5,115 bases of DNA from JBBSUQ01 sp038234235 (lineage in GTDB: Bacteria; Bacteroidota; Bacteroidia; Flavobacteriales_D; Crocinitomicaceae), in NCBI GenBank assembly GCA_038234235.1, contig JBBSUQ010000208.1, forward strand, positions 1 to 5,115. The letters are read 5' to 3'. The notes beneath the pieces were generated by a model that saw nothing but the letters and a program-made list of their open reading frames with translations, ran no database searches and was not told where the DNA came from. Shown one piece after another: positions 1 through 5,115 of this stretch (the first letter of the stretch is position 1; every line of letters begins with the position of its first letter). Position numbers and translations under genes: made by a program.

Positions 1-787
1 CGCTGTAATCATCTTCTTCATTGTAAAGCAAAGTTGCTTGTTCAACACCGGTTTGTATATCTGCCGTTCCGTTAATTATAAGTTTGTATTTATATGTCAC
101 TTTTGCAATTTCTTCTGACGGATTGTATTGAAACCAAGAATGCATGTACGGCACAACTGATGGTCGAAACAAAGCGTAATACATCGGATTTACGTTTTGA
201 AGTTCGTATCCCGCTTTTACTGAATCTAATTTCTGAAACATTTCCGTTTTCATTGGTTCTGGTTGTGTTGCCAATTGAACTTTCAAAATATCTAAAGCAT
301 TCATTCCAGCGCCAGAAATAGAAATCAATCCCATAACTTGATCATTATTTTGAGCCGCCAATATAGAAATCAAAGAACCTTCTGAGTGACCAATAAGTAC
401 AATTTTCTGATAATCTAAACTGTCATAAGCATAACTAATCCAATCTTTTAAATCATTCACATAAGTTTCAAAACGCAAATCTTCTTCCTTCGTTGCAGCA
501 CCAATACTTTTTGCCACTCCTCTTTTATCAATTGCTAAAGTTGAATATCCTTCTTTGTATAGACTTTCAGAAAGTTGAAGTAGACTATTGTTTTGCATAC
601 CTACCTGGTTGCCATTGTGATCCGTTGGTCCAGAACCGGGATGGATAATAAATAAAATATCTGCATTTTCATTTTTTTTCAGAAATCCTACCAATTTACC
701 AGTGTTAGTTTTCATTGAAATCTCTTGCGCATTTGTAGAGATTACGCTGAGTAAAATTATTATTGCAGTTAAAAAGAAATACTTCAT
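1..787 (-). CDS. Exported alpha/beta hydrolase (3' end beyond window)
   Basis: Reading the minus strand from the ATG at 787-785 gives 262 codons with no stop before the left edge, so the C-terminus is missing. Residues 1-20 form a signal peptide (Lys, then a long Ile/Leu-rich core, ending TNA before Q21), so the protein should enter the periplasm or the envelope. An alpha/beta-hydrolase fold is supported by HPGSGPTD at 49-56 (oxyanion-hole loop), AIDKRG at 85-90, the nucleophile elbow GHSEG at 133-137 (Ser135), and NGTADIQ at 239-245, where Asp243 is the likely acid of the triad. The catalytic His would lie past the edge. By family length perhaps 40-60 residues are missing (inference). It is probably a serine esterase, acyl hydrolase or peptidase-like hydrolase; the substrate cannot be read from the sequence. 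The leader is A-rich with no Shine-Dalgarno. The gene is divergent from the M42 peptidase gene. Confidence 0.9.
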   Translation of the reverse strand, partial: MKYFFLTAIIILLSVISTNAQEISMKTNTGKLVGFLKKNENADILFIIHPGSGPTDHNGNQVGMQNNSLLQLSESLYKEGYSTLAIDKRGVAKSIGAATKEEDLRFETYVNDLKDWISYAYDSLDYQKIVLIGHSEGSLISILAAQNNDQVMGLISISGAGMNALDILKVQLATQPEPMKTEMFQKLDSVKAGYELQNVNPMYYALFRPSVVPYMHSWFQYNPSEEIAKVTYKYKLIINGTADIQTGVEQATLLYNEEDDYS

Positions 788-806
788 TTTTGCTTTTTTA
801 GTTGAA

Positions 807-814
807 CAAAAGTA
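807..814 (-). promoter_or_regulatory. Candidate -7 box for the hydrolase gene
   Basis: The minus strand reads TACTTTTG here, an exact match to the Bacteroidota -7 consensus TAnnTTTG. It would start transcription near 801, about 14 nt before the ATG at 787. No TTG -33 element is visible at the usual 19-21 nt spacing, so the match rests on one box in AT-rich DNA. Confidence 0.4.
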
Positions 815-834
815 CTGATTTTAAACTTTCTCTA

Positions 835-863
835 TTTCGGAAAACGAAGATTTGTTACTTTTA
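835..863 (+). promoter_or_regulatory. Candidate promoter for the M42 peptidase gene
   Basis: TACTTTTA at 856-863 differs from the TAnnTTTG consensus only in its last base. TTTC at 835-838 lies 17 nt upstream as a poor -33 candidate. Transcription would start near 868, leaving a leader of about 15 nt that is rich in A and has no Shine-Dalgarno. The placement suits the gene, but the match is imperfect. Confidence 0.35.
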
Positions 864-883
864 CGGTAATTAAATTAAACAAA

Positions 884-1981
884 ATGGCAAAGCAAGATAC
901 GAAAAGCATTATAAATAAAGAATCTGAAAAATTTTTAGCAAAATACCTGAACAATCCATCGCCAACAGGTTTTGAAAGCGAAGGTCAGAAATTATGGTTG
1001 GCCTACATAAAGCCTTACATAGATGAATATTTTGTAGATGTTTACGGAACTACTGTCGGTGTTATCAATCCAAAGGCAACTTACAAAGTGGTTATAGAAG
1101 CGCATGCCGATGAAATTTCTTGGTTTGTGCATTACATCACCAAAGAAGGATTTATTTATTTAAGAAGAAATGGTGGATCAGATCACTTGGTTGCTCCTTC
1201 AAAAAGGGTAAATATCCACACAGATAAAGGAATTGTGAAAGCAGTTTTTGGTTGGCCAGCAATACATACGCGTGTTGGTGACAAAGAAGAAACTCCAAGT
1301 ATGAAAAATATTTTTCTAGATTGTGCTTGCGATTCCAAGGAAGAAGTTGAAAAATTAGGAGTTCATGTAGGTTGCGTTGTAACTTACGAAGATGAATTTA
1401 TGGTAATGAACAAAACCCGATATGTTGGTAGAGCTTTGGATAACCGCATGGGTGGTTTTATGATTGCCGAAGTTGCGAGATTGTTATCAGAAAACAAGAA
1501 AAAATTACCTTTCGGTTTGTATATTGTTAATGCAGTACAAGAAGAAATAGGTTTGCGCGGCGCTGAAATGATTGCGCACCGTATTAAACCTAACGTTGCA
1601 ATTGTTACAGATGTTTGCCACGATACGCACACACCAATGATCAACAAAATTGAACAAGGAGATAATGAAGGTGGTAAAGGTCCCGTTTTAACTGTCGGTC
1701 CAGCTGTGCAAAACAATCTTTTAAAACACATTATTTCGGCAGCAGAAAAAAATAAAATTCCTTTCCAACGCGCAGCAGCTAGCAGATCAACAGGAACCGA
1801 TACCGATGCATTTGCCTATTCAAGTGAAGGTGTAGCTTCCGCATTGATTTCTTTACCTTTGAGATATATGCACACAACTGTAGAAATGTGCAGAAAAGAA
1901 GATGTAGAAAATGCTATTAGATTGATTTATGAATCCGTTGTATCGTTGAAAAAAGATCAAACTTTTTATTATTTTCAATAA
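884..1981 (+). CDS. M42-family metallo-aminopeptidase (FrvX/glutamyl aminopeptidase-like)
   Basis: This is a complete 365-residue protein, typical for the M42 family (COG1363), whose members are cytosolic di-metal aminopeptidases that trim short peptides and usually form large tetrahedral particles. The family landmarks appear in order: PSPTGFE at 25-31; AHADEI at 73-78, with metal ligand His74 and Asp76; ALDNR at 184-188, with bridging Asp186; QEEIGLRGA at 219-227, with catalytic Glu220 and ligand Glu221; TDV at 242-244, with ligand Asp243; GTDTDA at 304-309; and MHTTVE at 329-334, with ligand His330. All five expected ligands and the catalytic Glu are present, so the enzyme should be active. 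It has no signal peptide and several scattered cysteines, which fits the cytoplasm. The start is secure because the PSPTGFE motif lies close behind it and the next Met is residue 140. The gene stands alone, divergent from the hydrolase and closed by a terminator. Substrate preference (Glu/Asp, Leu or Lys) cannot be told. Confidence 0.95.
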   Translation: MAKQDTKSIINKESEKFLAKYLNNPSPTGFESEGQKLWLAYIKPYIDEYFVDVYGTTVGVINPKATYKVVIEAHADEISWFVHYITKEGFIYLRRNGGSDHLVAPSKRVNIHTDKGIVKAVFGWPAIHTRVGDKEETPSMKNIFLDCACDSKEEVEKLGVHVGCVVTYEDEFMVMNKTRYVGRALDNRMGGFMIAEVARLLSENKKKLPFGLYIVNAVQEEIGLRGAEMIAHRIKPNVAIVTDVCHDTHTPMINKIEQGDNEGGKGPVLTVGPAVQNNLLKHIISAAEKNKIPFQRAAASRSTGTDTDAFAYSSEGVASALISLPLRYMHTTVEMCRKEDVENAIRLIYESVVSLKKDQTFYYFQ

Positions 1982-2022
1982 ATAATACAGGAAATAGGAT
2001 TCCACGAATAAATTGTCATGTC

Positions 2023-2053
2023 ATTGCCATATTAAGAATTTATGGCAATTTTT
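2023..2053 (+). terminator. Rho-independent terminator after the M42 gene
   Basis: A perfect 9-bp inverted repeat, ATTGCCATA at 2023-2031 and TATGGCAAT at 2041-2049, encloses a 9-nt loop and runs into a T tract at 2049-2053. It lies about 40 nt after the peptidase stop, so it probably separates that gene from the T9SS gene. The stem holds only three G-C pairs, so its strength may be moderate. Confidence 0.75.
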
Positions 2054-2091
2054 CGTTATTTTTAACCTTAAATTAATAAAACACAATAAAT

Positions 2092-4116
2092 ATGAAGAAA
2101 ATACTACTAATAGGTTCGCTTTTTATGCTGAACTATTCATTTGGACAAATTTTTAGCGATAATTTCGACAGTTACACTGCTGGATCTTATTTAGGTCCTC
2201 AAAGTGCTGGTGCATGGACAACGTGGTCTAACGCTCCTGGAACAGCTGAAGATGTTAAGGTATCATCAGCGAATTCAGTTTCTGGTGCTAACTCACTTTA
2301 TTTTTCGTCAAACGTAAATGGTGGTGGACCGGTAGATTTAGTTCGAAATTTTGGCATTATCAATACTGGTCAGTTTGATTTAGAATTCAACATGTTGGTT
2401 GAAAGCGGAAAAGCAGGATATTTCAACCTTCAAAGAAATGCAACGATTGGTCAAGTATGGTCAATGGATGCTAACTTTAACGACGATGGAACATTAACAA
2501 TCATCAACCAAAGTGGTTTATCATTTACAACAACCTACACACAAGGTTCTTGGTTTAATTTTCGTTTGGAGATAGATTTTAATATCAACCGTTGGGAAGT
2601 ATTTATAGACAATGTATCTAAAGGTTATTTCAACAATACAGAAAATCAAATCGCATCAATTGACATTTTTCCTGTAGATCAAAACGCCCCTTATTCTGCA
2701 GGATATTTTATTGATGATTTCATAACAACTAGAACAGCTTTTGTATTGCCAACTAAAAATGCAGCAGTAAATTTTGTAGGTTTTAATGGAGGAAATCTTG
2801 CTGGAAATGCAGTAGGAGTTGATTACCAAATTAGAAATTTAGGCACACAGACAATTACATCTTTTGACGTTGCTACAACTTATAATGGAGTTACGGTAAA
2901 TCAAAACTATACAAGCTTAAATTTAGTTTCGATGGGTGTTTTATCTTACTCTATTCCTTCAACAATTACTTTGGTACCAGGTACAAATGATATTACAGTA
3001 ACCGTTAGTAATGTTAACGGTTCAGCCGATGATAATGCTTTAGATAACACAGGTTCTGCACAAGTTAGTCCAATTGTTCCAGCAATGGGCAAAATGGTTG
3101 TGGGTGAAGAAGCAACAGGGACTTGGTGTCAGTGGTGTCCAAGAGGTGCCGTAAACATGGACCTTATGGAAAATAAATACGGAAATTTCTGGGCAGGAGT
3201 TGCAGTTCATAATAATGATCCAATGACATTAACAGCTTACGATGCTGGAATTGGTGGATATATTTCTGGATATCCTTCTTCAATAGTTGATAGAGGTTCG
3301 GCGATAGATCCAAGTGGAATGGAACCAATATTTTTAAATCGTGTAACATTAGCACCAAAAGCATTCATTACAAACGGTGCAATTTACGATGCGGTTACAA
3401 GAGAATTAAAAGTTAGTGTTACCTATAATTTTCAATCGGCTGCAACATCGGCTTACAAATATGCCGTAGTTCTTACTGAAGATGATGTAACAGGAACAAG
3501 TGGTTATGCACAAGCAAACGCTTACGCTGGCGGCGCAAGTGGTGTTATGGGAGGATTTGAATCTTTGCCAAACCCTGTTCCAGCTGCACAAATGGTTTAT
3601 GACCACGTAGGAAGAGAAATAGCCCCTGCTTTTGGAGGAGGTATTGGATTCCCAGCAACAGTTAATGCTGGATATATTCAAACTCAGATATTTACTTTTA
3701 CTTTGCCTGCAACTTGGGATGAAACCAAAATGCATATTATCGGAATGTTGATAGCACCAAATGGTACTGTAGACAATGCTGGAAAAGCTACAATAGCTGA
3801 GGCTGAAGCAAACGGTTACGTTGATGGATTGGCGGGAGTAAGTTCTCAACAACTTTCAGGGGTTGATGATGCACTTCAAATTTATCCAAATCCTGCTACA
3901 AGTTTTAGCAATATTGTTGTTACTACAACTAACAATGAGTCTTACTCAATTGAAATTAGAGATATGTCAGGGAAATTATTGACAAGCAAAAATTATGTTT
4001 CTAACAGTAAAATTGAAACGATTACAATAAACACTGAGTTATTCAATGCAGGTGTATATTTCGTTAGTTTAGTGAAAGAATCAGGAACAATGGTTAAGAA
4101 ATTAATTATTGAATAA
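2092..4116 (+). CDS. T9SS-secreted multidomain protein with Omp28-like thioredoxin-fold domain
   Basis: This 674-residue protein opens with a signal peptide at 1-18 (MKK, hydrophobic core, cleavage likely after SFG). Residues about 20-215 form a beta-rich region starting with DNFDSY and ending with FIDDF; the Trp- and Gly-rich pattern suggests a concanavalin or jelly-roll fold (inference). Residues about 222-328 resemble a CARDB-like Ig domain. Residues about 330-575 match the Omp28-related thioredoxin-fold type: EEATGTWCQWCPRG at 339-352, with the Cys346/Cys349 pair, and GYPSS at 393-397, with the likely cis-Pro395. Residues about 595-674 are a T9SS type A sorting domain (IYPNP at 597-601, DMSGK at 624-628, then GVYFV and KKLIIE at the end). 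It should cross the inner membrane by Sec and the outer membrane by T9SS, ending on the surface or released. Its role is unknown; a thiol-redox or binding function is possible. A weak -7 box, TATTTTTA, lies at 2057-2064. Strong terminators flank it, so it is probably monocistronic. Confidence 0.92.
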   Translation: MKKILLIGSLFMLNYSFGQIFSDNFDSYTAGSYLGPQSAGAWTTWSNAPGTAEDVKVSSANSVSGANSLYFSSNVNGGGPVDLVRNFGIINTGQFDLEFNMLVESGKAGYFNLQRNATIGQVWSMDANFNDDGTLTIINQSGLSFTTTYTQGSWFNFRLEIDFNINRWEVFIDNVSKGYFNNTENQIASIDIFPVDQNAPYSAGYFIDDFITTRTAFVLPTKNAAVNFVGFNGGNLAGNAVGVDYQIRNLGTQTITSFDVATTYNGVTVNQNYTSLNLVSMGVLSYSIPSTITLVPGTNDITVTVSNVNGSADDNALDNTGSAQVSPIVPAMGKMVVGEEATGTWCQWCPRGAVNMDLMENKYGNFWAGVAVHNNDPMTLTAYDAGIGGYISGYPSSIVDRGSAIDPSGMEPIFLNRVTLAPKAFITNGAIYDAVTRELKVSVTYNFQSAATSAYKYAVVLTEDDVTGTSGYAQANAYAGGASGVMGGFESLPNPVPAAQMVYDHVGREIAPAFGGGIGFPATVNAGYIQTQIFTFTLPATWDETKMHIIGMLIAPNGTVDNAGKATIAEAEANGYVDGLAGVSSQQLSGVDDALQIYPNPATSFSNIVVTTTNNESYSIEIRDMSGKLLTSKNYVSNSKIETITINTELFNAGVYFVSLVKESGTMVKKLIIE

Positions 4117-4129
4117 TTGAAATAATTGA
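4112..4129 (+). repeat. Tandem 9-bp duplication across the stop codon
   Basis: AATAATTGA occurs twice head to tail, at 4112-4120 and 4121-4129. The unit keeps the reading frame, so the T9SS gene has a TAA at 4114-4116 and a second in-frame TAA at 4123-4125. The first copy also forms a 7-bp palindrome with AATTATT at 4104-4110. The stretch is short and AT-only, so it may be simple slippage. Confidence 0.7.
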
Positions 4130-4136
4130 AAAACTT

Positions 4137-4168
4137 AAAATGGTCTCTGAAAAGAGGCCATTTTTTTT
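4137..4168 (+). terminator. Strong rho-independent terminator after the T9SS gene
   Basis: TGGTCTCT at 4141-4148 pairs with AGAGGCCA at 4153-4160 around a GAAA tetraloop (4149-4152), with a single U-G wobble. The stem can extend through A-T pairs at 4137-4140 and 4161-4164, and eight T residues follow at 4161-4168. It is the best terminator in the window and should insulate the next gene. Confidence 0.88.
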
Positions 4169-4210
4169 GTTCTTACATTCTTAAAAAAGAAACACTTTAG
4201 ATTCTTTGGA

Positions 4211-4792
4211 ATGCTTAATTTTGGCGCAATGAAATGGATTGGAAAACGCATAAGTTTTGTTGATGATGCCAATAAGACAACATTTATAATTTATCCTGAA
4301 ACCAAAACTTGGGTAAAGGGAGTAATGGGTTCATGGATTGCCATGTGGATTGTAATTGGCGTTACATCATTTTGGGCATTGACTGCATTCAGTCTTAAAC
4401 AACAAGAACAAATAATATTATTTGTATTTCTTGTTTTTTGGGCGTATTACTTTTTTCGTGTTGGTAGGTCTTATTTGTGGCTTCTGTGGGGCAAGGAAAT
4501 GATAATGCTTAACGATACCGCATTTAATTACAAGAAAGCCATTAAAGCATACGGAAAATCTGGTGTTTACTACTATGAAAACATTAAGAACATAGAATTA
4601 GCCATCCCGAAAGAAAACAGTTTACAAGTTGCATGGGAAAATTCTCCATGGATTCGTGGTGGCGAGCGAATTAGTTTTGAATACATGGGCAAACGCATAC
4701 GATTTGGTCAAAAATTAAATGAGACAGATACCAAATTGCTTTCAAACATAATTGGTAAAAGAATAGCAGAAAGATTGAAGAAATTGAAATGA
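4211..4792 (+). CDS. Two-helix membrane protein of unknown function, possible PH-like tail
   Basis: This is a 193-residue protein with no signal peptide. Residues about 1-37 are polar and may form a short beta region. Two hydrophobic, Trp/Phe-rich helices follow at about 38-60 and 67-83, then WLLWGKE at 90-96 and a roughly 95-residue soluble tail. The order (short N-terminal segment, helix pair, then a GKE-type turn and alternating beta-like strands) resembles uncharacterised bacterial proteins with a PH-like domain behind two helices. That resemblance is from memory and is an inference. The tail is Lys/Arg-rich with pI-raising ends (KRIAERLKKLK) and probably faces the cytoplasm. The start is uncertain: ATG 4211 gives MLNFGAMKW, while ATG 4229 gives MKWIGKR (187 aa). 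A perfect TAATTTTG box at 4216-4223 lies inside the longer version, which favours the shorter one or an almost leaderless message. No function is assigned. Confidence 0.8.
   Translation: MLNFGAMKWIGKRISFVDDANKTTFIIYPETKTWVKGVMGSWIAMWIVIGVTSFWALTAFSLKQQEQIILFVFLVFWAYYFFRVGRSYLWLLWGKEMIMLNDTAFNYKKAIKAYGKSGVYYYENIKNIELAIPKENSLQVAWENSPWIRGGERISFEYMGKRIRFGQKLNETDTKLLSNIIGKRIAERLKKLK
4216..4223 (+). promoter_or_regulatory. Candidate -7 box between the two possible starts
   Basis: TAATTTTG matches the Bacteroidota TAnnTTTG consensus exactly. TTT at 4196-4198 lies 17 nt upstream as a weak -33 candidate. Transcription from this box would begin near 4227, just before the ATG at 4229 and after the ATG at 4211. 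It would therefore rule out the longer protein, but a chance match is possible. Confidence 0.4.
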
Positions 4793-4980
4793 GTTTGATT
4801 TTTTGAGCAATTGTTTTATTGCATTAAACTGTATCTAAAATACTTAATTGCCTTAAATTTTAACTCCCAGAGAGAGTGAATTGAAAAAATTAAAAACTAA
4901 AATATCCCGCAATTATATTGTAAAATTAATTGTATTGATTAAATTAAAATTTATATTAATATTTAAAATTCATATCTTAT
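4793..4980. other. AT-rich intergenic region without a gene
   Basis: No convincing coding frame or RNA gene is seen in these 188 bases. A small hairpin, GCAAT at 4807-4811 with ATTGC at 4818-4822, lies soon after the membrane-protein stop but has no T tract, so it is not called a terminator. From about 4880 the DNA is almost pure A and T, with runs such as TTAAAATTTATATTAAT. This suits an easily melted promoter region for the gene that begins at 4981. Confidence 0.6.
4935..4964 (+). promoter_or_regulatory. Weak candidate promoter for the right-edge gene
   Basis: TTG at 4935-4937 is followed after exactly 19 nt by TAATATTT at 4957-4964, a partial match to TAnnTTTG. Spacing and distance to the ATG (about 12 nt from the inferred start site) are right for a Bacteroidota promoter. 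In such AT-rich DNA a chance match is easy. Confidence 0.3.
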
Positions 4981-5115
4981 ATGATGAAAATAATTTTCAG
5001 CAGCAAGTCTCCAAAATTCACCTCGGCTATTTCGTTAAACGAGCATGAGATTATTGCTCAAGAAATTTATGAAACTGTTGTTAAGCCACAAATCGATGAA
5101 ATAAAATTTTGTAAA
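4981..5115 (+). CDS. Unidentified protein, N-terminal 45 residues only
   Basis: An open frame starts with two adjacent ATG codons (4981 and 4984) and stays open to the right edge for 45 codons. An in-frame TAA at 4957-4959 closes the frame upstream, so the start must be in this stretch. The visible part reads MMKIIFSSKS, then a polar segment with NEHEIIAQEIYE at 20-31 that looks helical. It has no signal peptide or membrane segment, which suggests a cytoplasmic protein. I do not recognise the family. Base composition changes from the AT-rich spacer to mixed codons exactly at the ATG, which supports a real gene. Confidence 0.6.
   Translation, partial: MMKIIFSSKSPKFTSAISLNEHEIIAQEIYETVVKPQIDEIKFCK

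Noticed and set aside
94..321. Plus-strand open frame of 75 codons
   Set aside because: It lies antisense within the hydrolase gene, whose frame carries clear signal-peptide and GHSEG evidence. The plus-strand frame has no recognisable motif.
1384..1731. Minus-strand open frame inside the M42 peptidase gene
   Set aside because: It is fully antisense to conserved catalytic segments of the peptidase, so it is a shadow of that coding sequence.
884..1981. M42 peptidase as part of a NAGGN osmoprotectant cluster
   Set aside because: A subfamily of M42 peptidases accompanies NAGGN synthesis genes, but none of those partners is present here and the gene stands alone.
3164..3852. Two minus-strand open frames (3164-3364 and 3406-3852) inside the T9SS gene
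   Set aside because: Both are antisense to the Omp28-like domain. The larger is rich in Cys and Ser, as expected from reverse reading of such codons, and no start signal is seen.
4807..4822. Hairpin after the membrane-protein gene as a terminator
   Set aside because: The stem is only 5 bp with two G-C pairs, and no T tract follows, so it falls short of a rho-independent terminator.
4863..4877. ACTC...GAGT inverted repeat in the right intergenic region as an operator
   Set aside because: Only four base pairs match, and the interior is a GA repeat. Chance explains it.

Overview
The window is AT-rich DNA that most likely comes from a member of the Bacteroidota, probably the Flavobacteriales. 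Four signs point there. One gene carries a C-terminal type IX secretion (T9SS) type A sorting domain, with IYPNP near its start. The starts are preceded by A-rich leaders with no Shine-Dalgarno sequence. Several upstream regions hold TAnnTTTG-like -7 boxes. The proteins are rich in Lys, Asn and Ile. A genus cannot be named from this stretch.

Layout, left to right: (1) 1-787, minus strand, an exported alpha/beta hydrolase whose C-terminus runs off the left edge. (2) 788-883, a 96-bp divergent intergenic region with a candidate promoter on each strand. (3) 884-1981, plus strand, a complete cytoplasmic M42-family metallo-aminopeptidase with every expected metal ligand. (4) A rho-independent terminator at 2023-2053. 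(5) 2092-4116, plus strand, a large T9SS cargo protein: signal peptide, beta-rich N-terminal domain, Ig-like linker domain, Omp28-like thioredoxin-fold domain with a CxxC pair, then the sorting domain. (6) A strong terminator at 4137-4168. (7) 4211-4792 (possibly starting at 4229), plus strand, a two-helix membrane protein of unknown function with a possible PH-like cytoplasmic tail. (8) 4793-4980, a very AT-rich intergenic stretch. (9) 4981-5115, plus strand, the start of an unidentified gene that runs off the right edge.

The genes look like separate transcription units rather than an operon. Gaps are about 90-190 bp, terminators follow the peptidase and the T9SS protein, and the first gene points the other way. 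No shared pathway is evident. Two of the proteins are exported and one is a cytosolic peptidase, which fits a heterotrophic, protein-using lifestyle only in a general way. I found no RNA gene, mobile element, CRISPR array, or defence or phage module, and no convincing sign of a new multi-gene system. The most interesting items are the architecture of the T9SS protein, whose only two cysteines form the CxxC, and the uncharacterised membrane protein with its ambiguous start.
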